Of a DNA stretch of 64,000 nucleotides, positions 46,211 to 60,400 are shown one piece after another; position 1 is the first letter of the stretch; each line of letters begins with the position of its first letter. The position numbers and the translations under genes are program-made. This stretch comes from Pomacea canaliculata (Eukaryota; Mollusca; Gastropoda; Architaenioglossa; Ampullariidae), in the NCBI RefSeq assembly GCF_003073045.1, contig NC_037594.1:27640737-27704736 (forward strand), given 5' to 3'. The notes beneath the pieces are model-generated. The model had not been told where the DNA came from and did no database searches. It saw only the letters and a program-made list of their open reading frames with translations.

Positions 46211-48897
46211 TCAGTGACAGGGGTCTCTGCCTGGTGCACCCTGTCCACCCTCATGGCGCACTAACTCAAAGGTCACCGTTTCACCATCAGCCGGCTGGTA
46301 GGCACTCACGCCTAAAAGGAAAACAGAAAATATACTGTGAATATTTTTCATTAGAGTTCTGTTTAAAGTGGACATCATAGTCACATGACTCATATCTGGT
46401 ATATATCCTGGGATGCTGTGTTGAGGCCAAGCACCCACAGGTAGCAAACATGACTCCGCTCCTACAGTAGAGAGAAGGTGGAAGTCACACGTGACAGAGG
46501 CCATGGGCGTCGTCCTCGCAAATATCATGGACGGTGAAAAATAAAGAACGTGTCGTCTGTGACATCTAACAGCCAACGACCAAAAAGTTATGAGACTAAC
46601 TTTTCTTTTCTTACATTGCAGTAGAAGAAGATGTCTAATGATGCTGTAATAACTTCTTACCTGTGTCCTAGCAACCCAAACAGAATTATGTGAGGGGCTG
46701 TTGATCAGATTCCTAAACAGCCAATAACGGTCATGCGAAGAGGAGAGTAAATGACAGGGTGCGTAGGTCTTTATAGGTAAAATTTGGCAAACTTTTCTTT
46801 TTTTGGGCTGGTCTCAAAATTCAAAGACCAGTTTTTACCTTCCCACCCGCTCATGATTAGCTTAGCTTACAAGCAGATGTCAACCTTTGTCAACGAATTA
46901 AGTTATGTCTGAGGGTACATACAACAAGCATCATACAAGAGCTGATTGAAGTACAGCTGGACAGTCTTTCAACATGGGTAAACTACATGGCTTTACAGTC
47001 AAGATTGAAAAAAGTATGATTTTATTATTTAGTCCAGCCCTCTCATTATCTTATTTTTAACAGTTGCTCTACATTACGTTCAGGTGGTTGAGGTAAGGTA
47101 AGTTACTCATATGGTAATAAAGCCAACCTTTTAGGTCAAAAAAGCAACAAACAAGCAAGACAAAGAAAATTTGAAAAACCCACAAGTAACCTGAAAATAA
47201 TCAACAAAGTCTTAGCAGGATATTGAGTAGTCATTGCTAATAAGATAAATCACATTTTTGTTTATCCCAGATGGCAATTCGGTTAGACTGTTGAAAATAT
47301 AATAATTACCATCCATTCTAACACATTTAAAATACTTATAATGAGGAGCATCTTACCAAGGTTAATAGGTTGAGTGCCACTCAGAATACGCCAGAAGGTT
47401 TGATCCTCTTCGTAGGTGGCTTTAACACCGTGAATGGCGAGGACGAAATAACCATTTTGATTGGCGTGGTAACGAACAACAAACCTTCACACGAATCAGA
47501 TATTGCACTGTACTTTATGATTGAGCAGGTAACAAATCTCAAAAAGTAAGGGAGAAAGTGTGTGTGTGTGTGAGTGAGAGAGAGAGAGGGTGATAAAGAA
47601 AAGAAAAGGAGAAGGGGAAAAAAAACAAGATTACTGAGGTCTAAAATATTAACAATGTTGTATAATATTGATTACGGATGTAACGTGTTTTCGGTGTGAC
47701 TGGTGGAGTGTAAATGACTAGCGAAAATTCGTTGAATATTATAAAACAAGTTAAAGATAAAAATCAGTCCAAAATCGATGAAATAATTTTGAAGTATTCA
47801 AATATATTTGAACCATACAACCAAACTTCATAATACAATGAACAATGATGTCTAACCCAAAGAACAAATTAGTTTTAAAAATATCAACGCTCTGCATCTC
47901 GCACCCAACTATACTTACCTGTCGAACCCTGGTTCAATCCCCGCCGCCTCTTTCATCATGTCAATTAAGAATTGTGAATGGGTGTCAGGCAGGTTTACAC
48001 TTATTTGAAAGTGTTGACCTTTCAGGTTGTTGACCGCTCGTAGTGTGACATTTTTACCACTGAAAATTTGTGAGAAAGTGAGAATCGGTGCATGCTCATT
48101 TGATGACATGCTGATTTCCGAATTTACAACATTTATCCAGAAGTAGGTTTAAGATACAAAAATTACATTTATCTGTTTTGAGTGAGCTCGTTTGTAATGT
48201 CTTCGTCTTGTATTGTCAATCTATCCGTCGTGTGTTCAGTCAGGTTGTTTTTCCCTCTCTTCACTGTCTTCATTCCTTTTTCTAGATTGTTTAATCTAAA
48301 ATTTCCCCTGTAAGGTCTTTCATTATCTTTTCAAGCAATTGCTTTTTATCGTTAATCTATGAAAACACAATAACTGCAACAGTTTATACACAAAAAAGGT
48401 TTATTTTGTATGCACATATCACCTCCATTTCAGTAGTCGCTCTAAAAACAAATAATAATATTCATACTTTTTTATTCACATACCGCCAAAGCCGCACTAA
48501 ATCAAGCAACCCTTCAATAATATATATTTGATACATCCAGCCATATTGAAAAGCTGCAGCGTCACTCGAACACTTCGTGGAGGAACTTGAGGTATAATTT
48601 ATAAAATTCACATCCTAGTTCTGTTCACTTCCTATCCTTTATTTAGTACAATTGAAAACTGTTTAGCTAGTAGGTTTCTGGGAAATGACAAAGGGACACA
48701 AAACATTAAAAATCGATCACATATTGACAAGTTTCTTCAGTTTATATAATGACAAGAAAATTAATGCAAGCAACAGAATAGTGAATTATTTGAAGACTTT
48801 CTCAATTCGTTTTGCCCTTTATTAACCACCGGGCTTAAAAGTAAAAGGCTAATAAAATCAAGAATATTTTCGTGTACTCAACTGACTTTTGCGCCAT
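46211..48897 (-). CDS. DUF4430/transcobalamin C-terminal-like protein C (leaderless)
   Basis: Four exons in phase: 48887-48897 (ATGGCGCAAAA, 11 nt, donor gtcagt), 47919-48059 (141 nt, the same length as in gene B), 47357-47484, 46211-46311. The protein starts MAQNGKNVTLRAVNNLKGQH, continues SQFLIDMMKEAAGIEPGFDR, then the core NGYFVLAIHGVKATYEEDQT with FWRILSGTQPINLG, and closes GVSAYQPADGETVTFELVRH. About 120 residues, no signal peptide. It is the nearest paralogue of gene B by exon sizes, 11-nt first exon and sequence. It keeps the Trp of the YW/FW position and the final DGETVTF strand that define DUF4430, while lacking any cobalamin-binding barrel. Confidence 0.75.
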
Positions 48898-51327
48898 AGT
48901 TTTGCCGGGTGAGCCTCGCCGAGAAACGTCCGCTCGTCCTTCGTCTTGTAGCAGTTTCCTGCAGGCAGTGGTACAGAGCAGGACAAGGCCTACATGATGC
49001 GATTTTATTAATAGAAGTCTTCGGTCACCACGACTCTCATTATGTAAGTTTACTGCATGATAGATTAGGGCAAGGTGAGCTTTCTATTGTCGTTCTGTTA
49101 TTGTTTGTGTATCCCTTGACAACCAGACTGCGCAATATGCAATCTTCGATCAGCATGGCTTGATCCCATGCTCTCTCCATTTCATGAGTGAAGGACCAGT
49201 CGGGTGGACAAGTAGTCCGTCAGAAGACGGTCAGACCTCAACTTAACTGTGACAGAAATGATACAACTCCAATATGGCAATAAAAGAAATATTACTTATG
49301 GTGACTGTGTGGTGCACGTACTATTCCTACGGGTTGAGAGGAAAACCAGCCACGATGTATATTACTTTTTATTATTGTTCAAATATTTTCCATTTGAATT
49401 CACGAGATTAAATGTATATAAAGCTGTTATTGGGTATTGTGAGACAAAATGTCACAGTGTCCTTCACCAGCTTCATTCTACTACAGCTTTTGTTATATGG
49501 GAAGTTTCGAGAATGTTACTGAAGGTGAGTTTGTAATGCTTCAAGCAGTGCCGACATTATATTCATTGAACTAGAATCTGAACAGTTCTACATGTTTAAA
49601 ACAATTTTCCACTTTGCTGTAACTCACAGTTATATTAAATCTCTCACCAGTCGATGAACTACGAAAAGTCGTTGAGGCCACAGTTGTAGCTGTATGTACC
49701 CGTGTCCATGACAGCCAATATAGGTGTAGCTATTAATAGCTTTACTTGATAGCCAACAGTTACACCTTGATTTCTTTGGCACCTGTGGCAGAAAGGAAAT
49801 TGATTGGATCTGCCCCGTCATCTTAATCCAGGTGTCATTATGCCCCAGGTACGCCATTCCAACTTCTGGTCATTATTTTCAGAGTGAATTTTGTTTTGGC
49901 TTGTTCTTGTTCTTGATCATTTTTGCCTTCATTCCACTTTATCATTTTAAAATATACAGGAAACTATGTATTATATTTATATTTTCAGCTCGGAAAAATA
50001 AAGTGAAAGGTAGTGTATCTACCTGACGCTTTGTCATTATTCAAGTGGTTGTCGGTAGATGTAAATAAATAGTTTACCTAGTTGCTGATAATTCAGATCA
50101 GTCCTCCTCACATTCATGGACCAAGATACGACGACAGAAACACAAGGAAACAGCGAATAAAAGTGTTGGTGGGAGTCAAGACAAAGTGGAGAAAAGTTTA
50201 TCACAACATTTTGTTGGAAGTTGCGATTTTATTTATTTATTTTTTGTTTGTTTGCTGATGCCAGCTGGGTGTGTACCTACTATCCTGTTTTTGGACATAA
50301 CACTTTCTTTGGACAGAAACACAAAATTGAATACTGTACAATCATTACTGGACGAAACACAAACCCGACCCACAGAGAGTTATAATATATTTAATGCAAA
50401 ATGTTTATTAGTTGTAGTTACAGTATGTCGACAAATCTACTAACACAATCAAACACTAACCATATGAACACACTATCAGTTACACGGCATTGCCAGGCGA
50501 CTTTTTTGACTGTTCTATGTATCAATAGGACATGTTATTAATATTTAAATAGAAACTTCGTGTGAATGTAAGAATTGTTTGCCATGTAAACGATCGAAAA
50601 TGGTCAACAACAAATTTCAAAATTTAATCAAGTGGGAAAGAAGTCAGAGCGATCATTCTATGTAAACCCCTTAGGAACAATATCAATGAAATGCAGTTTT
50701 TCAGCTCTGATAATATTTTAATATAATTTGTAACTTGTAATATTCATATTTAAAGTCAAAGTTCACACAGGTCAAAAAATAGCCCAAAGCACACGCACAC
50801 ATAACTATTCTAGTAAATCAAACTTACTCCAAACACTTTGAAGAAGATGTGTCTTTTCTTCTGCAAAAAGAATGTGAGGGCAGGAGACTGACAAGTTTTG
50901 AATAGGAGGACAATGCCAAACGTTTCGTTTCTGATACTGTACTGAGGGGCATTTTACCAAGGGTTACACAGATTGCAAGCACGACCTGAGGTCATACATA
51001 GACTGTAAGAGAGAATATAATTTTACAAAAGAAGACATCCACTATACTGACGATATGCCAGTTGCCAAGATGCTTATAATCGGTCCTCGCACAAGCACGT
51101 AGTTTTTTGTAACTTCTGTTAAGAATAAATTGTCGCAAAAATAAATTCTCCAAGAAAAGAATTAATTTTTTTGTGAGACAAGAGCCAGAAACATGTAATT
51201 TATCGCGGCTGAAGCAATTCTAAGCAGCAAGCTTTCCAACAAATGTTTGATTACAGACGGGTATACAAAGAAGCAGAAGTTGATGCCATCCTTTTGCCAG
51301 GCATTTTGTGAGCTACCATCACACACT
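48898..51327. other. Spacer between gene C and gene D
   Basis: Mostly AT-rich. One minus-strand segment after acceptor tttctgccacag at about 49792 (PKKSRCNCWLSSKAINSYTY ...) ending at donor gtgaga near 49648 could be an exon, but no companion was found. Otherwise nothing recognised. Confidence 0.3.
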
Positions 51328-53604
51328 TTAGAAACAGACTGATGGAATCGTCAAGTTGAATAATACTGTCTCGTGATTGGCTGGAATGTAGTGGCTCACA
51401 CCTGTAAGAAAAAACAAAGCGTCAGATGCTGGCGTCGCTCCACATCTTCGCCAAAGTCTCTGTCTGTTCAGTTTGCTTCTACTGTAGGTCTCAAAGTTGG
51501 GTAGTTACAATAAACTTGGACCTCAATCAGCCCGTTAACTTGCTACACTTGAAAAAAAAATCTAGACATTTTCGGAACCTAACATAATAACATTACCAAC
51601 TCTAGGATCCCGTCCTAGTAATAATAGTGACTATCGCAGTCTGAAGTCCTTATATATATAGAGAGAGAAGGGTGGCGTCAGACATTAACTACTTGAAATG
51701 TATTTACACACAGGCTACTTCCATAGATTTTACTTTCTGCTTTAAAAAGTTAAACTATGCTGTTGACCACTTGAAACATGCCTTCCGCTTTACTTTCGTA
51801 CAAGTGAACCTTTTTCAAGTACATATATAATGTATGTATTAAGATTGTCATACATTTAATGTTTGATATGGTAATCAATGAACGTGTTAAAATTATTAGA
51901 TTACGACAAAAGATATATATATATATTTTTGCACATACCACATTCGATGGCTATGAAGCTGGAGTTCTTTATGCACCAGAAGGATTGATCCAGCGAATAA
52001 TTCCCGAATACCCCGTGGATAGCATCAACATAGTAGCCCAACTTTCTGTTGAAGTACGTGACGGTGAACCTTCGAAAATATACAAACTATTTAATTTTAT
52101 GCTTTGTAAATGTGTAGTTCACTCTGTAAAGCAAGATGTGAGTAAAGGTCATTATCTAGTCAGGGCAGTGCAATTTAATGTAAATAGAAAAATCTTGCAC
52201 CAGAAGCCCGTGGCCAAGAGCACGGTTGACATACAGGATCCTGCAGCCATCACTTGAGCAACGAGGAAGATGCACTCAAAATGAACTGTAGGAAAAGTCA
52301 GGTTTAGTAACACTAAGAGGAGATGTTTGTACGCTGATAATTGTTTTAGCTTTTCTGTTTCAATTTTCGAGATTTTAATTTTTATGAAGTGACATTATGG
52401 AAGAACACAGACAAAGAAATCATATATATATATAGAAAGAAATGAAGACAGCCTAGCCAGTCGAATCAGATGGCTACATTATCTGGTGTATCTCTGAAAC
52501 AAAAATTTCCTTCATAATAGAATTTAATGTAACTTAGTTTGTTCAAACAGTTAGGTCACAATCAACATATAGATGTTAAATAAATAAAGTCTTTAATATG
52601 TCATAAAATATCACTATTAATTTAAATTTAAGGTACAGATGTTTTCTTTACAATTATAGAACAGTTATTTTAGCTTTGCGTTTTGTAATTATAAAATATT
52701 TACCTGAAAGTATCGTTAAGGTCCGCTGCATCTTCCATCATGTCAATCAAGTAGTGGGAATAGGTGTGCAGGTTTATCTGTATTGTGAAGGTAGGCTGCT
52801 TCAGCTTGTTCTCGACTACCAGCGTCACGTTCTTCTTCTGTCGTGGGAAGTCCCCGCCATCTACCCCAGGGGCACATCTGCCTTTTCTGAAAACCCAGAG
52901 GGGTTACAAGAAAGGGTGAGCCCTAGTGTTTTTCAGACAGAACTAGACTGTAAGAGGGTTAAACATGCACTCAGGTACACAAGTACACACATTCTCACAT
53001 GATAGCTATATTTCCACAGTATTGTACATTTACCATCGAGGAGGAAATGTTATGAATAATCACATCCTGCATCGCAGAAGAAAAGTTCATTTATATTATT
53101 TCAAAATTTTAAGTTCGTAAAATAATAATAGAAGAAACTAGTCAAAGTAGTTAAAAAATATACGATGCGCATTTCTCAGAAAATGTACAATTTACTTCCT
53201 TATTTTGGTTAAACACTGTGATGTTGATGTCAGAGATGGGAAAACATTCTCGTACAATACAATCCGCACAGTGCACATTATTAAATCGAGTTTCTCCATC
53301 ATGGCAAGAGTTTGTGAAAAGCGCTTACATTATGACATTGTGTGTTGAAGAAGTCGTATTTTGAAAAACTCTCCTTTTGGTAGGAACTTCAGGCCATCAT
53401 GGTCTATAAATCTAATGTTATCAAAACAATATGTACTAAACTTTACCAATAAACAAAAGAGAGAAAAAAATCAACAGCAACGAAAGGAAAGACAAAACAT
53501 ATATATGAAGCGTACCCGTTCGTAGAAATTGTATGTCCTGCGAGAAAGGTTGATGCTACAAGAAGTAATGCTGCACAGACCACACTGTTGGAACAAAAAG
53601 CCAT
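51328..53604 (-). CDS. DUF4430/transcobalamin C-terminal-like protein D (secreted)
   Basis: Four exons in phase: 53516-53604 (ATG, leader MAFCSNSVVCAALLLVASTF then LAGHTIS), 52704-52886, 51939-52069, 51328-51401. Exon 2 starts KGRCAPGVDGGDFPRQKKNV, then TLVVENKLKQPTFTIQINL and a helix HYLIDMMEDAADLNDTF. Exon 3 has GYYVDAIHGVFGNYSLDQSF and W; exon 4 closes GVSHYIPANHETVLFNLTI and ends PSVCF. Cys pairs in exon 2, exon 3 and the C-terminus could form disulphides, fitting an extracellular protein of about 158 residues. N-glycosylation sequons NYS, NSS and NLT are present, also consistent with secretion. It stands divergently from ABITRAM, about 850 bp apart. Confidence 0.8.
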
Positions 53605-54454
53605 TTTATAGAAATATAGTTTTCACACTCTACAGAAGATACTTTACAGAGGTAACATCAACGTTTGATCAGTTGGTTGTCTGTCACACTAGGAACTGTG
53701 TCTAGCGCTCAAATCGTGGACTGATCTTTGGACATGACATTTTGTTTGTCCCATCAAGAGAACATTAGACAGTCTGACACATCAGCAATGATGCGACACT
53801 TATATAATTTCCTTTTCACTTGGGCTATCGCTCGAGAAGGATGCATGCCCATTTCTGGGAAGTGGCGCAGTTTCCGTAACATGATCAAATTCCGAACATC
53901 ATTCAAATCCTATTCCACTACTGTCACTGTTACAATTACTCTGATATAATGACTTCTGCCGGACAGCTGCCTCAATGTGACTCACATCAGCTTGAAGTTG
54001 TTGACATCTTTAGTTGTTGAACTATTTTCCGTTCATGTAAATCACTGCTTTGCTGTGCCCGTTGATGTTAATTGTGATTCAAACGTTTAATCGCGATCCA
54101 CTAGCCAGTAAGTACGGCATCAGATCCATTTCACTCAGGTCAAGGGACAACTGACTGACCACATAAATCTACATAACTTGCAAAGCCATTGCATCTTTAT
54201 CGTTCATTAACTAAAGCAATAATATTAATAATTAAAAAAAAAAAACTCACACGCTTCATATTTTGTTTAATAGTTTTTAAGAAATATTTAAGTCCGGGTT
54301 CGAATAAAGTTTTGCGGTACTGATTAGGGTGAGTGATTTTAGATGGTTTGGTGGTAGACGATCGACAAAATGAAAAGTTCCGATACCTTGACAGAGCCTC
54401 GTTGTTATCCTCGGTTATCCCATGTTTAGAGGAGTAGCGTCCCTTTATGAAAAA
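53605..54454. promoter_or_regulatory. Divergent intergenic region between gene D and ABITRAM
   Basis: 850 bp between two start codons pointing apart. No clear TATA or other motif could be assigned; an A-run lies at 54233-54246. That it holds both promoters is inferred from position. Confidence 0.35.
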
Positions 54455-57400
54455 ATGGCGCTGCCCTGTACACCAGCGACTAGGAAATCTGAAGAAGATT
54501 TTTCGCAGGATTTAATACAAAAATATGAATCATCGGACGAAAGACCACCAACAGTTGTAGACAGATATTTCAAGAAGAAATATGGAGTCAGTGAGTCCAG
54601 TAAAACGTTTGTTTTTGAGAAAACGTTCACGTTTTTGTTTTAAAATTTTAATTAACGAGCGCGTTTACTGCAAGGTATGTAGTAAATAGTTCTGTAACTG
54701 GTGGTTTTTTTTTTTTGTTTGTTTTTGTTTTTAATGTATATAAAGATTTCAGATTATGCCATGTGGTTTGATCCACAGGACTATATATCTGCCTGCATTT
54801 GAAACTTTGTTCTGTTTGTTTCTACACATTTGAAACATGTTTGTTTGAACATATCTAAAGTTTTTCCATGTAACTGTTGTAAACATACAAGTTTGATATC
54901 TTTTCTAGTCAAAGCATATTATGTAATTCTTGTGGCATAAAATAAAACAATGCACATGGAATCTCTATTAAAATATTTTTTTCAGGTATGCAAAAGAAAG
55001 AAGGAGAAGACATCTGTATTCTGATCCATTCAAACAGGTGAGCCTTTTTTAACCTAAGGGGAGATGTCATGCTGATTTTAATCAACAGATATAAAAGATT
55101 TTTTAAACATATTAATGTCATCCTATAGAGTAAAAACAAATCTCTGCTATCTGTGCAAATATTTGCAAAAACTATAAATAGTGTGTTATAAATGTGAAGA
55201 TTCGATTTAATTTCTTTTGTTTATTTTTGTTTTTCTTAACTCATGCTGTCTTTTTCTGACTGCTTACATTAAACATAATATGCCTTGTCTATGGCATTTT
55301 GGAGACAGATGAAAATTGTAGTGCCACTGTAAGCAGGACAAAATATTGCTATCATCTAGTTCATCCACTTATGACATGAGTTCTATTTCTTTTCCCACTG
55401 TGGAATCAGTTGTCCAAGGATTTTGCAGTATTCTCTTTAAAAACAACGGTATCTTCAAAAATTGGCAAAGACAAAAGTGTGCAACAAAACATTAATAAAA
55501 TTATTTTATCAGTTCATTCGTGATCAGTGTAATCAAAACTTTGTTAAATGTTTTGGAAGACTAAGCAAACGCCATATATAACTCTTCATTAACATTTTTT
55601 CATGTGGCTTTCATGATTTACTAATGCTTCTGTGGCTTTATAATTTTTAAATTTGTCTCTCTACATCCATTTAAAGCATCTTTTAAAATTGATCGTTATT
55701 TTTTATTATATTAAGCAGTCTAAATACAGCATCCCCTCCCCCCCAAAAAAAAAATTCATGTTACAGGCAACAAATTGCCTTAGTTTCGAATGAATTCATC
55801 AGTCTAATAACAATGCTCAAGCCCCACTTTAAAAGATTTATAAAACTGTCTCGAACATGAGGCTTTAATGTTATTATGACATCCTAATATTATCTTTTAT
55901 TTGCTTTCTGTTTTGTGATATTTTCTCAGACATGAGAGGATTTGTTTTGCAAGTTTTACTTATCCATTAAAGGCAAAGTTTTATTTTAAATAAATGAATT
56001 GTTTTCATTTGTGTTTCAGAATTTGCATCGTCACACTAGCTCCATCTCATCCTATTCTAGAAAAGAAGAAGAAAGTTACAGGTGTAAATTTCAATGTTGG
56101 TAAAGTAAATCGCTTAGACAACAAGGTGTCTGGAAAGGGCAAAAGGGTAAGTTGCACAAACTTGCAATGCAAACTTTACAAAAATATAATATTTGTAATT
56201 TAAAAAAAAAATCAAACAGATTTTCTTCTTAGTCGTGTTTGCCCCTAGTGGAGCATAGAGCTGCAGCAACACCACAGCGAACTTTGGTGGAAATCTCTAG
56301 TACTGCATCAACTTCCTGATGGTCTTCCTTTCTGCAGAGTCAAATCCCTTCTCCAATTCCACAAATGTCATGTAGAGAGGGAAAAGCCATGCGATGGACT
56401 GTTCAATGATGATTCGCAGTGTAGCAATATGGTCTGTACATGATCTACCTTGCCAAAAGCTTGCCTACTCATGTATAGGGCATTCTCTCTTCAGTCTCTC
56501 CAGGATGATTCTAGTCAGCACCTGCTGGAAATGGACAGTAGACATGTGCTAGTTGCTGCACAGTCAGGTCACATTTTTTGTGTAGTGTTACCAGGTAGCC
56601 AAGCTTCCAGTCTGCTGGAACTTGCTTCTGCTCCCTAATTTTCTGTAGCAAGGAGTGTAGCATCTCCACTGTGGCTGTTAGGTCTGCCTTGAGTGTCTCT
56701 GTAAGAATGCCATCTGAGCCTGCCGCATTGCAGCTTTTCAGAGGCTTGATGGCTTTGATGATTTCTGCCTTTGTTGGTGTGTTTGTGTTCACCTGGAGCT
56801 TGGTGGCAATTCATGATAGTGCTAGTACTAGCAATAATAAATACATATACAGAATAAGCACAGAAGAAATGGGGCAGAATTAGAAATTCACATAGTTTTG
56901 ACAAGTAGTATGTGTATTCTTATTCTGTGTGCTCTGGGAGAATCACATTTCAGTTCTTGAGAGACTTACATTTTGTTTAGGCCAGTACGATAATATGGAC
57001 TAAACAACTCTAGGTTGTACTGGTCATTATTGTGCACACTTGATTGAGTGTTTTGAACTACAAAAATTAGGAGGCAAATCTTGCAGTGTGCACAGTTCCT
57101 CTCTAGAATCAAAGCATCTGCTTTTATATTTTAGTTGCTTATTGATAGGAATAACCAATAACTGCTGCATCACGATTAGCTTCAGTAGCACTTATATTTC
57201 CAGAGAAAGGGAGATAAATGCCTGACGTGAGCTAGCATTGGTGTAACTCACTAAACCTACCATTCCATTCTTGTCATTGTGGGGTTGTTCATGCCATCCA
57301 CTTAAGTTGCCAGGATTTAAAAAAAAATTGCATAAGTACTAAAAATTTGGTCAGTGTAAGTGTATGCAACAACTTAATTTAGATGTGTTTTTTTTATAAA

Positions 57401-60400
57401 ATATGTTACATCCCTTTAATGCCGATTAGAATACTAATCCCTCAGTAATAAAGAATGATAATAAAGAGCTCTTGTTATAGTGTATTTCCCTGATGAAAAA
57501 CAAGGTCAAAGTACTGTTACCCTAAAAAAAAAAAACCCCAAAAAACAGATATTTTCATTGGCAGTTTGAAAGATTTTGCCACAAATGAGATTTTGTGCAG
57601 GTAAAATGTCAGTGACGTTAGGATAGACATACAGTGTTCCCTCGCTACTTCGCGGTTCATATATCGCGGATTCACTACTTCGCGGATTCACTACTTCGCG
57701 GTTTTTTTGGAGTGAAGCATCGATCGATATTTTCGTGCTGGGAATTATCGTTTTACAAAATACCATAGATATTTCAACAGGAAAAAGACGAAAAATGTAG
57801 CTATATTTGTATTTCTATTAAAATACCATGTTTATTTTGCAGATAGAAAGAAAGAAATAACTGTGTATGAGAAATCCATTGCTATGCGTAAGCGATGAGC
57901 CATGATTGGTATCTCCCATCTCGCAGCCAGTTAGCATCAGTTTTTTGGGTTTCTTTGAGTACAGTTATATTTTTTTACACTAATTTGTTATTGTACTGTA
58001 TTAATACCATGATTACTATATTACTTTACACTCACATGATATTGTTTTACATGTATATATTATTATTGCCTGTATTTCCCTATTTCGCGGAAATTCGTTT
58101 ATCGCGGCTGATCATAGCACCTATCCCCCGCGATAAACGAGGGAACACTGTATATTTTAATTTTTAAAAATATATATTCATGCCTTGATTGATCAGGAGG
58201 ATATTATTTTTTTTTTAGCCATTATGATGCATCCCTTTGAGTTGAGATCTGTTTCTTAAAGCAAAGACAAATAGTGACAGCGTGTTTCTTTGATTCTCTA
58301 GAACAATGACATGAAAAGTTTATTAGTTTTGATATCTTTCTTTGTATTTTAGTTTTAATTTTTGATTTGTTGAATAAACAACACACAGACTTTTGCAATA
58401 GGAACTTTTTTCTATGTTCAGCATTTGAGTAGTTTTTTTATCCAATGTATACTGAGTAAGATTGAAAGGTATATATCCTGTCTATCCCTTTTTGGACATT
58501 CCTTGCTTATCCCTAAAAATTTGTTATTAGGATTCAGTTTATGCTTCTTTTGCAAGAAAGGTAGATTTACTGAATTTTTAGTCTCCCGCCTGCTGCTGTT
58601 TTGGCTGGGCCAACCTTACACAGCTTATTTACTGGATGTTTCCCCACCCATAATACTATTGGGCACCCTCTTGAAAGTTGGTTGGCTGGCTGCTTTGTTG
58701 GGAAGTGCTTGCACCTAGAGGTGACTTTGTTCTATGAGGGTTGAGGGATGGGGATGGGAAACTGGAGTATTCGGGAAAACGCCTCTGACCACAAGCCCTG
58801 CAAACAGGTGTCACATACAGAGTGTCTAAAGATGGGATCTGAACCCAGGGCCTCTCATCAATGGTGACAAGCGAGTGTTGTAACCTCCACTATACTAATG
58901 GACACCTCCTTGTGTGAAAGCGTGTCCGAGCCATATTTATATCATATTGAAGGCTGTTATTGTAAAATATTTTTATAGTGCTTTGTTATATAATGTAACG
59001 AGGCAAGCTCTGGGCTGGAACCCAAAGGGATGGTGCAGGGTTGGGAGGCCCAGACAGACGCCAGTCCACAGCGACGTGGAAGCACTTAGACCCAACTGGA
59101 AAGGGACACCCAGAACTTAGAAAGTGCTAGTTTCCCTAAAATTTCTTGCTTTTTTAAGGGACAAAATAGTTTATAAACTACATGTATCTTTCATTTTGAG
59201 TTGGCGTTGATAATAATCTGATAGGGGAAGCAAAATGGTGACTTTCTACAGTCACATGGGTAGAAAACTTGATAACTCTAATGTTTGTACAGCCAGCCAG
59301 TGCACAAACCTCCTTGAAATGTTTTAACAGTGGGCATAATACTGTCTTCATTATTTCTTAAATTTTGTTTTCGTTTGTGCGTTTGTCTCTTTTTTTTCAT
59401 TTTTCATCTTGTCAGTTGCCTTTTTATTGCCTGGCCCCCTTTATCCTGATTTCCTTTGTCTTTCTAGCCTTATCCATGATCAGTATTTTTGTTCTTGGAT
59501 AAGTATAATATCAATGTCACTTTTTCCATTAAAGTTTTGTGACTAATTTCCACTAAATTCAGGCTTCATGTGTTACAGCAAACTTTTCCTATTTAACTAT
59601 GTGCAGAGCTTTTCAGTCTTCTTAAAGTTTTTTTATTTATACTTTCAGGATGCCACTCCATATTCACAGAAAGATTGTCTAAATACTGTAATATAAATTT
59701 GCAATTGATGCACTTTCAAGAACAAACTGGTTTATTCTATGTAAACTTCTTTGATACCTTATCACAATAAGATAAACTGTTTCAGGGGGCCCAGTGGCTA
59801 GGACCCAGTTCAACGCTTTGCAGCTTGTCATGTGAAGATGGCAGCATATATGATGTATGCAGTGGGATCAAAGGTCAGCTTATTGAGGTCAATGAGGCCT
59901 TGATTCACTCTCCACACCTAATCAATGAAGAAGTAAGTAGTATGTGTAGTATAGAAATGCTTTCCCTGGTATCTACACTTTTATAGGAGTCTTTAACATA
60001 TATTACTTGATATATGACTGTTACAAATGCTTTTCTCTCTCTCTCTTATAAATGTATGCATGCACACACAGAGACGTGATAATATGATCCCTAAAGAGAG
60101 GAATATCGAAATGGAAGTTTTCATCAAAACTGGGGTTAATCTTTGTTTCTTTTTGAGACCTAGGGCTAAGTTACAATTGATATAAAATTGTTAATTGGAT
60201 GCTGTACCTACAAAGTTGTGCGAGGTCAAGTAAAAAAGCTGTCAAGTGTAGAATAAATTTAATAGCTACAGCAACACAGACAATGGCAATCAATAACAGT
60301 GTAATTTAGGACCATTAGTATCACTTCACATTTTTAAAAGATCTTTTATTGCACATGTGGCTATCAGATTCTTGATGCTGTGCCTCAAAACATTTCCAGT

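Noticed and set aside
56671-56883. Plus-strand frame over the LINE fragment
   Set aside because: Antisense shadow of the reverse-transcriptase fragment.
58830-58907. Functional tRNA-Asp gene
   Set aside because: The tRNA-like head continues into a SINE body and the acceptor stem does not pair.
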